Assembly (NCBI RefSeq): GCF_000367525.1
Contig: NZ_HF570956.1
Span: 1,191,684 to 1,248,361 of the forward strand
DNA from: Phycicoccus elongatus Lp2
GTDB taxonomy: Bacteria > Actinomycetota > Actinomycetes > Actinomycetales > Dermatophilaceae
Length of the DNA stretch: 56,678 nucleotides
Direction of reading: 5' to 3'
Below are positions 41,479 to 49,140 of this stretch, in pieces. The translations under genes and the position numbers were made by a program. A model generated the notes under the pieces. It had not been told where the DNA came from, did no database searches, and was given only the letters and a program-made list of their open reading frames with translations. Positions within the stretch are counted from its first letter, which is position 1; each line of letters begins with the position of its first letter.

Positions 41479-42504
41479 TCAGCGAACGACGTAGGAGTCG
41501 ATCAGGGCACCCGAGACGTCGATGAAGTCGAAGGTGATCGAGTCCTGCGTCGCCCGGACCCGCTGGGCACCCCAGTTGTCGGCGAATCGCACCTTGCTGC
41601 CGTCCACGGGCTGGGCACCGAAGCTGTAGAGATGGGCGCCCCCGAGCCCGTTGACGAAGTAGGTGATCCCGTCCCGCTGAATGCGTTCGTAGGTGTGCGC
41701 ATGGCCGGACATCACCACGTCGACACCCCATCGGGCGAAGGGCCACTGCAGGACGACCGTGGGACCGTGCGAATTGTCCGAAGAGTACGGCGGATGGTGG
41801 TCGACGACGACGTTCCAGCGTGACGTCGAGGCTGCGACCTGGGAACGCAGCCATGTGGCCTGGCGAGAATCGGCAGTGATGCCGTCCGGCTCGTCGTCGT
41901 TCGAATTGAGCACAAAGAAGTGGACTGGTCCCTCGACGAAGTCGTAGTAGCGCTCGTTGCCCGACGTGTTGGTGAACCCGTTGCCGGGAAGGTCGAAGTA
42001 GTCGAGGTAACTCTCGGGGGACGGCTCGGCATCACTGATGTCGTGGTTGCCGATCGTGGTGAAGAAGGCATTCTTCGAGGCTCCGCCCTGCGGGCAAGCG
42101 CTCCCGGTCGTGCTCACGTCCTTGAGCCAGCGACAGTAGTAGCGCCCCACCGCGCGGTCATATCGCTCAGAGCCGCTGCCTCCGGCCTCGGAGTAATAGA
42201 CGTCACCGAGGCCGACGATGAAGGCCGGGTCCCACGAGGCGACCAAGCGGGCCACGTCGGCTTCGTGCTGGTCCCCGCTCCCGAAGTCACCGATGACGGC
42301 GAAGGACACGTCGGCGACGTTGGGTGTGGGCGTGCTGGCGCTGGGGGCGCTGGTGGTCGGGAGCGTGCTTGCGGTCGGGGCCGACTTGTCGGCAGCGCTC
42401 CAGTTCAGGCGTGAGCCGAAGAGTGCCAATCCCGTGACGACCAGGACGATGGTGGCCGCGATCAGCGCGATGGTGAGTCGGGAAAGACCGGGGGCACGGT
42501 GCAC
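41479..42504 (-). CDS. Secreted/membrane-anchored metallophosphoesterase (acid-phosphatase-like)
   Basis: About 341 residues from the GTG at 42504; the open frame reaches 42594 but that would overlap the divergent methyltransferase start, and no clear Shine-Dalgarno decides. A membrane helix LTIALIAATIVLVVTGLALF lies near the N-terminus, followed by a Ser/Thr/Pro linker. The phosphoesterase domain has FAVIGDFGSGDQHE, VGLGDVYYSE, TIGNHDISD, VVVDHHPPYSS and MSGHAHTYERI, the purple-acid-phosphatase-like metal ligands. It probably removes phosphate from extracellular substrates. It lies upstream of the VTC operon on the same strand. Confidence 0.85.
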   Translation of the reverse strand: MHRAPGLSRLTIALIAATIVLVVTGLALFGSRLNWSAADKSAPTASTLPTTSAPSASTPTPNVADVSFAVIGDFGSGDQHEADVARLVASWDPAFIVGLGDVYYSEAGGSGSERYDRAVGRYYCRWLKDVSTTGSACPQGGASKNAFFTTIGNHDISDAEPSPESYLDYFDLPGNGFTNTSGNERYYDFVEGPVHFFVLNSNDDEPDGITADSRQATWLRSQVAASTSRWNVVVDHHPPYSSDNSHGPTVVLQWPFARWGVDVVMSGHAHTYERIQRDGITYFVNGLGGAHLYSFGAQPVDGSKVRFADNWGAQRVRATQDSITFDFIDVSGALIDSYVVR

Positions 42505-42580
42505 CCGGCCATGATATGGGTTGTGGTCGTGGGCCCGCTGGCGGAGTAGAGCCGCTGGCCGGACCTCTAGACTTTTGCCC

Positions 42581-44152
42581 ATGTCTGCCAGCACCGTTGG
42601 TCAGTTCCTGAGTCCGATGTCCTTTCAGGATCCGCCGGTCATCACGCCCTCGGGATGGATCGAGCACGGGCCGTTCGCCGCGTGGTTGGTCGAGGCGACG
42701 TCTCCCGATCTTCTGGTGGAACTGGGAACGCACTGGGGTTACAGCTTCTTCGCCTTTTGCGAGGCGGTGAGAACGTTGGGCCTGAACACCCGGTGCGTGG
42801 CCATCGACACCTGGGAGGGTGACGAGCACGCCGGGTTCTACTCCGACGAGGTCCACGATTACGTCGCGTCGGTGGCCAAGGGGTATGGAAGCACGGCCGC
42901 GATGATGCGCATGCGCTTTGACCAGGCTGTCGGTTCGTTCGAGGACGGCTCGATCGACGTGCTCCACATCGACGGACGCCACCTCTATGAGGATGCGGTC
43001 GAGGACTTCGACACCTACCTCCCGAAAATGTCCGACCGTGGGGTGGTCGTGATGCACGACATCATGGAGCGTGGGCATGGTTTCGGGGTGTGGCGGCATT
43101 GGGTCGAACTGAAAGACCGATACCCCACCTTCGAGTTCAGGCACGAACACGGGCTCGGGGTCGTGGCCGTGGGGCAAGACGCACCCGAGGCCATCGGTCG
43201 GTTGACCAGCCTCGGTGAGGACTCCGCCGAGGCTGAGCAGGTGCGCCGCATGTACTCCCAACTCGGCAGGGCCATCAGCGGGGCGGAAGGAATGCGTCGC
43301 GCGGAGGAACTCCAGAGAGCGCTCGCTGCGGCCAACGAACGCCTCCAACACACCACCGATGCCATCGCCCGACAGGCCGCAGGACGGGAGCTGACTCTGC
43401 TGCGAACGGTCAGAGACCTCGAACGCGACGTGCGCGAAGCACGCCATCTAACCCCCAACCTGTTCAAGGGTCTGCTTCGTGAACGGCTGCGGGCAGAGGG
43501 CGTCCGACTCCTCGACTCCCAGGGTCCGGACCAGACCATGCGGGATCAACTGGCAGCCCTGTTCGATGCCGATTACTACGCCTCACAGCACCCCGAGCTC
43601 GCGCCCGAGGAGGCGACCTTCGAGCACTACGTGGAGAACGGATGGCCCGCTCACGAGAGCCCCACACCGCTCATCGACCCCGTGTGGTACCTCGCGGTCA
43701 ACCCGGATGTGGCCGCCGCGGGCATTCCGGCTGTCGATCATTACCTGGTCTTCGGTGAGAGTGAAGGGCGCGACCCCAACGCTGTCTTCGACAGCTCGTG
43801 GTACCGCCGGCAGCACGCTCAGGACTTGGCGCCGGGTGAGCTGGCCCTCACCCGATTCGCCACCGTCGGTCACCAGGAGGGGCATGACCCCAGCCCGGCC
43901 TTCCACACCACGTGGTACCTCGATCGCTATCCCGAGGTGGCCGACTCCGGGCGCATTGCCCTGTCCGATTACCTGCGCGACGGAGCCCTCAAGGGCCGCG
44001 ATCCTCATCCGGACTTCGACACATCGTGGTACATCGCGGCCAATGCTGACCTCTGCCGGGACGGCACGAATCCGCTGGTCCACTACCTCACCTTCGGTCT
44101 CGAGGAGAACCGTGCCACCAATGCGTCCGGCGCGCACCTGTGTCGAAGCTGA
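42581..44152 (+). CDS. Class I methyltransferase with coiled coil and five C-terminal WY repeats
   Basis: 523 residues in three parts. (1) Residues 1-205: a class I SAM-dependent methyltransferase of the cephalosporin-hydroxylase/macrocin-O-methyltransferase style: LLVELGTHWGYSFFAF, CVAIDTWEGDEHAG, IDVLHIDGRHLYEDAVEDFD and VVVMHDIMERGHGFGVW. (2) About 215-310: helical, charged, probable coiled coil. (3) About 325-520: five repeats of about 38 residues with a WY core and a Gly-Arg-Asp-Pro ending, e.g. DPVWYLAVNPDVAAAG and HYLVFGESEGRDP. Such repeats occur beside glycosyltransferase domains in surface-glycan proteins, but I do not know a function. The GT2-GT4 gene follows 21 bases later on the same strand. 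Confidence 0.78.
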   Translation: MSASTVGQFLSPMSFQDPPVITPSGWIEHGPFAAWLVEATSPDLLVELGTHWGYSFFAFCEAVRTLGLNTRCVAIDTWEGDEHAGFYSDEVHDYVASVAKGYGSTAAMMRMRFDQAVGSFEDGSIDVLHIDGRHLYEDAVEDFDTYLPKMSDRGVVVMHDIMERGHGFGVWRHWVELKDRYPTFEFRHEHGLGVVAVGQDAPEAIGRLTSLGEDSAEAEQVRRMYSQLGRAISGAEGMRRAEELQRALAAANERLQHTTDAIARQAAGRELTLLRTVRDLERDVREARHLTPNLFKGLLRERLRAEGVRLLDSQGPDQTMRDQLAALFDADYYASQHPELAPEEATFEHYVENGWPAHESPTPLIDPVWYLAVNPDVAAAGIPAVDHYLVFGESEGRDPNAVFDSSWYRRQHAQDLAPGELALTRFATVGHQEGHDPSPAFHTTWYLDRYPEVADSGRIALSDYLRDGALKGRDPHPDFDTSWYIAANADLCRDGTNPLVHYLTFGLEENRATNASGAHLCRS

Positions 44153-44173
44153 CCCGACGACCGAGGCGATCTG

Positions 44174-46531
44174 ATGAACACACGAGATGACGACTTGGCT
44201 CGATGGCAGGCTGAAGCCGCCGCCATGCCCGCCGATGTCCTTACTCATCGCCATGCGAAGAAGCTCGAGACCATGGCGCAACTGCGAGAGCAGGCCCGCG
44301 CTGCCCGAGCTGCCCTGGCCGACGCACCCGTCGTCCTCCCGGCGGGTCCTGTCCGTGAATGGAATGCCCGCCGCGTCCTCGGCCTGATCACCAACCCGAT
44401 GCGCTTGGGCCGTGCGGTCGAGCGTCACACCAGAACAGGGCGGCACACTGTGGCGTCCATCCCGCAGATCGTCCGCCGGGAGGGCGGAGCGCGACCCGCG
44501 GCCCGCAAGGCCCTGGGGTTGGCCCTTCGTGACGGTCCAGGTGGTGTCAGAGTCTTGGTGCCACCTCCCGTTCTTCGCGCACCGGCCCCGCAACCGACCC
44601 CGGCTCCGATCACCCCTGCGTGGTACGACGACCAAGCCCCCGAGGTCTCGGTCGTCGTCCTCAACTGGAACCGTAGCGACGTGACCTTGGAGTGCCTTCA
44701 CTCGCTGTGGGAGCACACTGCAGGGCACAGGTACGAGATCGTCCTGGTCGACAACGGGAGTCGGGACAGCGATCGGGCCCGCTTCGCGTCCCTCCCGGGG
44801 CCGTGCCGAACGGTCCTTCTCGACATCAATCGGTATTTCGGCGAGGGCAACAACATCGGGGTCGACCGGGCCAAGGCGCCCTTGGTCGTCTTGATGAACA
44901 ATGACGTGACGGTCACCCCCGGGTGGCTCGAACCACTGGTGAGTACTCTCCAGGACTCCCCTGGCTGCGGTCTCGTCGGCCCCAAATTCATCTACCCCAA
45001 CGGCCTGCTCCAGGAGGCGGGTGGCCTCCTGGACGAGAATGCTCACTCGGTCCAGGTGGGCAAGTATCAGGACCCCACCTTGCCGGAGTTCAACCAATCC
45101 GGCCCGGTCGACTACGTGTCGGCCGCTTGCTGCCTGTTCCGCAAGGAGGACTTCGAGCGCGTCCTCGGATTCGACATGCGCTATGAGCCGGCCTACTACG
45201 AGGACGCCGACCTCTGCCTGAAACTCAACCAACTGGGCCTGAGCGTGGTCTATGTCTCGGAGTCGACGGTGGTCCACCACGAGAGCGTGACCACGTCAGA
45301 CACCTCCCACGGCTTGGAACTCAACAACATTTCCGAACTGAACCGGATGAAGTTCTTGGGGCGATGGGGCGACTACCTGCGGACCGGTCGCCACGAATCG
45401 GCGCCGGCTCGCAGCCCACTGATCCAGTGTTCGATTCAGGACGATCGGCCAACGGTCGGCCTCTACACCCCCTTCGAACTCACGCCCGGTGGCGGGGAGC
45501 GCTACTTGTTGACCGTGGCGATGGAAGCGTTGGCCCACGGGCGACAGGTGCACCTCGTGACACCGGCGCCGTACTCTCGCGTCCGCCTGACCGCGCTGGC
45601 CGCAATGTTCGGCCTGGACCTCGACGGACTCTGCCTGACGCCGCTGGACGAAGCGGAGCGACGGGGGCCGTTCGACGAGTGGATTGCCCTCAGCAACCAG
45701 CTCGTGCCCCCGGTCCGCTCCATGGGGCTGCGCAACACTCTGCTGTGCCAGTTCCCGTTCCGGTCGGGTGTCGAGCAATGGCGGGCACGCCTGCACTGGT
45801 TGGCCGAGTACCAGCAGATTGCCGTCTACTCCCCGTTCACCGCAGATGCGGTTCGTGCCCGCTTGGCGGAAGCCAACGTTGCGCCATTGCCGATCACGGT
45901 TCTCACACCGCCGGTTGACCTCGCCGCCGACCCGATTCGCCCCGGTAAGGCCGGCATTGTGTCCGTCGGGAGATTCTTCAGTGGAGATCACTCGAAGCGT
46001 CAGGATCTCCAGATCGAAGCCTTCCGGCACCTTGTCGAGTCGGGTCGAGCGGACGGAGTCACTCTCCACCTCGTCGGGTCGTCGGCGACCCGTCCCATCC
46101 ATCGCCAATTCCTCATCGATTGCATCGATGCGGCCAAAGGCCTGGCTGTGCAGTTCCATGTGGATGCGCCACTGTCCGAGGTCACGGACTTGTATGCCGC
46201 CAGCTCCATCTACTGGCACTCCAGTGGACTCGGCGTCGACCCCACCGTCGAACCCGAGCGGTGCGAGCACTTCGGGATTGCCCCCATCGAAGCCATGGCC
46301 CATGGGACCATTCCGGTTGTCGTCAACAACGGCGGACCGGCCGCCACGGTCCGCGACGGCATCGATGGTTACCACTATGACTCGGTCGAGGGGCTGGCGG
46401 CCCGAACCGCCGAGTTGCTCTCGCGCACCGAGGACGAACTCCGGCCGATGCGTGAGATGGCAAGAAGTCGGGCGCAGCAGTTCAGTCGGGAGGCCTTCGG
46501 TGAGGCCCTGGCGTCGACCTTTGACTGGTGA
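44174..46531 (+). CDS. Two-domain glycosyltransferase (GT2 + GT4)
   Basis: 785 residues. About 150 N-terminal residues are helical and basic. The GT2 domain (about 157-390) shows VSVVVLNWNRSDVTLECLHS, EIVLVDNGSRD, GEGNNIGVDRAKAPLVVLMN, the NNDV metal motif and FDMRYEPAYYEDADLCLKL, as in rhamnosyltransferases. The GT4 domain (about 410-785) shows VGLYTPFELTPGGGERYLLT, IVSVGRFFSGDHSKRQDL and the donor-binding EHFGIAPIEAMAHGTIPV. One protein therefore carries two glycosyl transfer activities, usual in large capsule or surface-glycan assembly. It is convergent with the next glycosyltransferase gene, with a hairpin between. Confidence 0.9.
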   Translation: MNTRDDDLARWQAEAAAMPADVLTHRHAKKLETMAQLREQARAARAALADAPVVLPAGPVREWNARRVLGLITNPMRLGRAVERHTRTGRHTVASIPQIVRREGGARPAARKALGLALRDGPGGVRVLVPPPVLRAPAPQPTPAPITPAWYDDQAPEVSVVVLNWNRSDVTLECLHSLWEHTAGHRYEIVLVDNGSRDSDRARFASLPGPCRTVLLDINRYFGEGNNIGVDRAKAPLVVLMNNDVTVTPGWLEPLVSTLQDSPGCGLVGPKFIYPNGLLQEAGGLLDENAHSVQVGKYQDPTLPEFNQSGPVDYVSAACCLFRKEDFERVLGFDMRYEPAYYEDADLCLKLNQLGLSVVYVSESTVVHHESVTTSDTSHGLELNNISELNRMKFLGRWGDYLRTGRHESAPARSPLIQCSIQDDRPTVGLYTPFELTPGGGERYLLTVAMEALAHGRQVHLVTPAPYSRVRLTALAAMFGLDLDGLCLTPLDEAERRGPFDEWIALSNQLVPPVRSMGLRNTLLCQFPFRSGVEQWRARLHWLAEYQQIAVYSPFTADAVRARLAEANVAPLPITVLTPPVDLAADPIRPGKAGIVSVGRFFSGDHSKRQDLQIEAFRHLVESGRADGVTLHLVGSSATRPIHRQFLIDCIDAAKGLAVQFHVDAPLSEVTDLYAASSIYWHSSGLGVDPTVEPERCEHFGIAPIEAMAHGTIPVVVNNGGPAATVRDGIDGYHYDSVEGLAARTAELLSRTEDELRPMREMARSRAQQFSREAFGEALASTFDW

Positions 46532-46557
46532 TCCGAGGAGCTGAGCTCGGATCACCA
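46526..46557. terminator. Hairpin between convergent glycosyltransferase genes
   Basis: 12-bp perfect stem (TGGTGATCCGAG and complement) with an 8-base loop. It includes the stop codon of the GT2-GT4 gene. Confidence 0.75.
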
Positions 46558-46585
46558 AGAATCCACTCCCTCGACACCTCGTGCC

Positions 46586-49015
46586 TCAACCCGGTGTGGC
46601 GCGCCGGATCCTGGCCGTCGCCCGCTCCCTGAAGGACTTGGGCGGGGGAGGGGGAGGTGGTGGCTCCGGTGGTGGTGGCGTCGTGATGTCGGTGACCCGA
46701 CCAGCGATGAAGTGAGCGGCGCGGTCCAGCGAGAATCGCTCCAACACGTCGGCCTGTCCTCGGGCGCCCAACTCTGCTGCGAAGGCGCGGTCCGCAGCCA
46801 ATCGCCGCAAGGCTTCGGCAGCCCCGGCCTCGTCCGGATCGGCCCAATGGCCAAGACCTCGGTAGTAGCCGCCGGACTCCGTCACGGGAATCTGGGTGGC
46901 CTCGATGAGGATGGAGTTGTCCCGGCTCATGAACTCGAGGTTCCCGGAGTAGCCCGTGGCGACGACTGGGGTCCCGGCAGCCATTGCCTCCATCAGTCCG
47001 AGGCCGAAACCCTCGCTGCGGTGCAGCGAGACGAAGGCGATGGCGTGCTGGATGAGGGACTGGACCTCCTCGGCGGGCAGGTTCTGCTCCAGGAGTCGGA
47101 TGCGACGACTGGAGGCTGCCGCTCGTCGCACGCTTTCCCGTTCCGCCCGACGTTGGTCACCGTTGATCGACTTGAGGACAAGATCCGGACCCTCGTCATC
47201 GGGAAAGGCCTTCAGGAAGGCGCGAATGAGCCCCACGGGGTTCTTGCGTTCCACCTCCGACAGGTAGTCGAAGACGAACACGAAATAACCACGTTCCTCC
47301 GTGGTCTCGGCGAAGTCGGGCCACGGCTGTCGGTGTTGCGCGACGGCGGGGATTGGGAAGACGTGCACCGGGAGGTCGGTGGCTCGTCGAAATGCGCTGG
47401 CGTTGAACTCGCTGGGCGTCCAGATCTCGTCGACATGACCGAACGACCCACGCATCCTCTGCGGCAGTTCGGCCAGTTCCCAGGCCCAGAGGCCGATTGT
47501 GTGGGCACCCGGGGCGAACTGCGTCCCCCAGCGCTCAACCCACAGCGGGAAGGTGTCAGCGTTCATCGCCACCAGGTTGACGGGATAACGCACGTCGGGC
47601 CGCTCGGTGTCGAAGTCCCTCGTCACGGGACCGGGCGCGACAGTGGAGGTGTGGATGCTGACCGGAAGACCGGCACGTTCGGCCGCCCGCACGACGTGAC
47701 GAGCGGTCACGCCCACCCCGAGCACGGAGGCGAAGTAACCGAAGACATTGAGGCCGGCTTCGTCGACGACAGGACGGGAATCGACCGACCTCGGAAGGAT
47801 CGCCGACGCCCACTGCGCGGTCACATACCCTTCGGCGACTCCGCAGGTGTCGAGCCAGTCGGCGAAGGCCTGTCGACTGGCACCCTGAGGCTCGGGAAAG
47901 GTGCCCTGCAGATCGATGCGCGAGGCCCAGATCCCATAGGCGAGCCGGCTCATCCCGGGCATCCGGTCGCTTGCCTCCCGCAGCCAGTCGGCAATGTTGG
48001 CAAACCCGTTCTCGAGGTCGGGAATGGGGGGTGGAACGGTGGGGCGACCAGGCGCGTGACGGGTCGCCGCACGAAGGTCGTTGCGATAGAGGCGGCGGAT
48101 GCCGGGGGTGACCGGGGTGCCGTCCGCAAAGGTGTCGAACCGGTACTCGGGTGCGTCAGGATCCGTGGGGGTTGCCTTGGCCAGCAGTTCTGCGTACTCG
48201 TCGACCAACTTCTCGAGGGCGGGGTGCTCGGACAGGACGACGCGTGGTGCGTCAACTCCCGCGGTCGTCAAGAGCCAGGGACGGTCGGGGTCAAACTGGG
48301 TGAAATGGAAGGTGCGCAGCGGCATCCCGTCGGCCATCCATCGACCGTCGCTGACGTCGATCGGGCGCTCATCGACATTCCAGTAGCCGACACACAGGCC
48401 GGGGTCGACGATCTGCCCGCCTGGAAAGAGAGCGGGCACCGTGTCGATCCACTGTTGGTCCGAGAACTCCTCGAGTGCTTGACGGCCACCTGGTGCATCG
48501 ACAACGCGACGTTGCCATTGGTCCAGCCAGTTCCGGCCTCGATCACTGACGGCAATGAGTCCTGGACACTGGACACCCAAGGTGCTGAAGTCGTAGGTGT
48601 CGGGACGAAGGCCGTCCTCCGGGACCGGAGTGTGCCGTCGAGGGGCGACCACCACTCCAGCTGCGACCGCCGCGTCGCTCACCTCTTGCAATGAGTCGTA
48701 GACGGCTGCGTCGGCGTCGAGGTGGATGGCCACATCGGCGCCGTCTCGCAGCGCCCAGGCCAACGCCCACGGGCGAAGCGCCAGTGCCAGTTCTTTGTGG
48801 TCGTACATGAAGGACATGCGAGCAAAGTCGTCCTCGGGCAAGGCCAATGCCGAGGGCGCAACGACGTGGAACGACTCGCCCGACAGGTCGTCGTCGCTCG
48901 CGAGGTCGGTGATCACGGCGGCGAAGGAGCCGGTCTCGTGCCACGTCGCGACGCTGCGTGCCAGGACACGCACGCGGGGGAGAGCGAGACGCGAGGCGAT
49001 CGTGATCACCTTCAT
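46586..49015 (-). CDS. Large glycosyltransferase with C-terminal GT4 domain and poly-proline tail
   Basis: 809 residues from the ATG at 49015, which has GAAAGG upstream; the frame opens 83 codons earlier but that stretch looks unlike coding. The N-terminal part (1-300) resembles a GT-A fold sugar transferase with the Asp-x-Asp in AIHLDADAAVYDSL and CVGYWNVDERP. The C-terminal half is GT4: NVFGYFASVLGVGVTARHVV, GLWAWELAELPQRM, DEIWTPSEFNASAFRRAT, and the donor site SEGFGLGLMEAMAAGTPVVA. It ends in TTPPPPEPPPPPPPPKSF and a basic tail, possibly contacting membrane or cell wall. It lies between GT and CotH genes; sugar specificity unknown. Confidence 0.85.
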   Translation of the reverse strand: MKVITIASRLALPRVRVLARSVATWHETGSFAAVITDLASDDDLSGESFHVVAPSALALPEDDFARMSFMYDHKELALALRPWALAWALRDGADVAIHLDADAAVYDSLQEVSDAAVAAGVVVAPRRHTPVPEDGLRPDTYDFSTLGVQCPGLIAVSDRGRNWLDQWQRRVVDAPGGRQALEEFSDQQWIDTVPALFPGGQIVDPGLCVGYWNVDERPIDVSDGRWMADGMPLRTFHFTQFDPDRPWLLTTAGVDAPRVVLSEHPALEKLVDEYAELLAKATPTDPDAPEYRFDTFADGTPVTPGIRRLYRNDLRAATRHAPGRPTVPPPIPDLENGFANIADWLREASDRMPGMSRLAYGIWASRIDLQGTFPEPQGASRQAFADWLDTCGVAEGYVTAQWASAILPRSVDSRPVVDEAGLNVFGYFASVLGVGVTARHVVRAAERAGLPVSIHTSTVAPGPVTRDFDTERPDVRYPVNLVAMNADTFPLWVERWGTQFAPGAHTIGLWAWELAELPQRMRGSFGHVDEIWTPSEFNASAFRRATDLPVHVFPIPAVAQHRQPWPDFAETTEERGYFVFVFDYLSEVERKNPVGLIRAFLKAFPDDEGPDLVLKSINGDQRRAERESVRRAAASSRRIRLLEQNLPAEEVQSLIQHAIAFVSLHRSEGFGLGLMEAMAAGTPVVATGYSGNLEFMSRDNSILIEATQIPVTESGGYYRGLGHWADPDEAGAAEALRRLAADRAFAAELGARGQADVLERFSLDRAAHFIAGRVTDITTPPPPEPPPPPPPPKSFRERATARIRRATPG

Positions 49016-49087
49016 CGAAAGCCTTTCTGAGGGTCGCCCAAAGGCTAGTCCACGGCACGGCGGAGACACGCCAACCAGAACAAAGCA

Positions 49088-49122
49088 CTGGTGGTGCCGC
49101 CCGAGTCGGGCGGCACCACCAG
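49088..49122. terminator. Hairpin terminator after the CotH gene
   Basis: 17-base arms (CTGGTGGTGCCGCCCGA and complement) with a single central base, 18 bases beyond the CotH stop on the minus strand; the longest stem among the terminator-like hairpins apart from the special palindromes. Confidence 0.75.
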
Positions 49123-49140
49123 TTTGTGATGACGTTTCGG

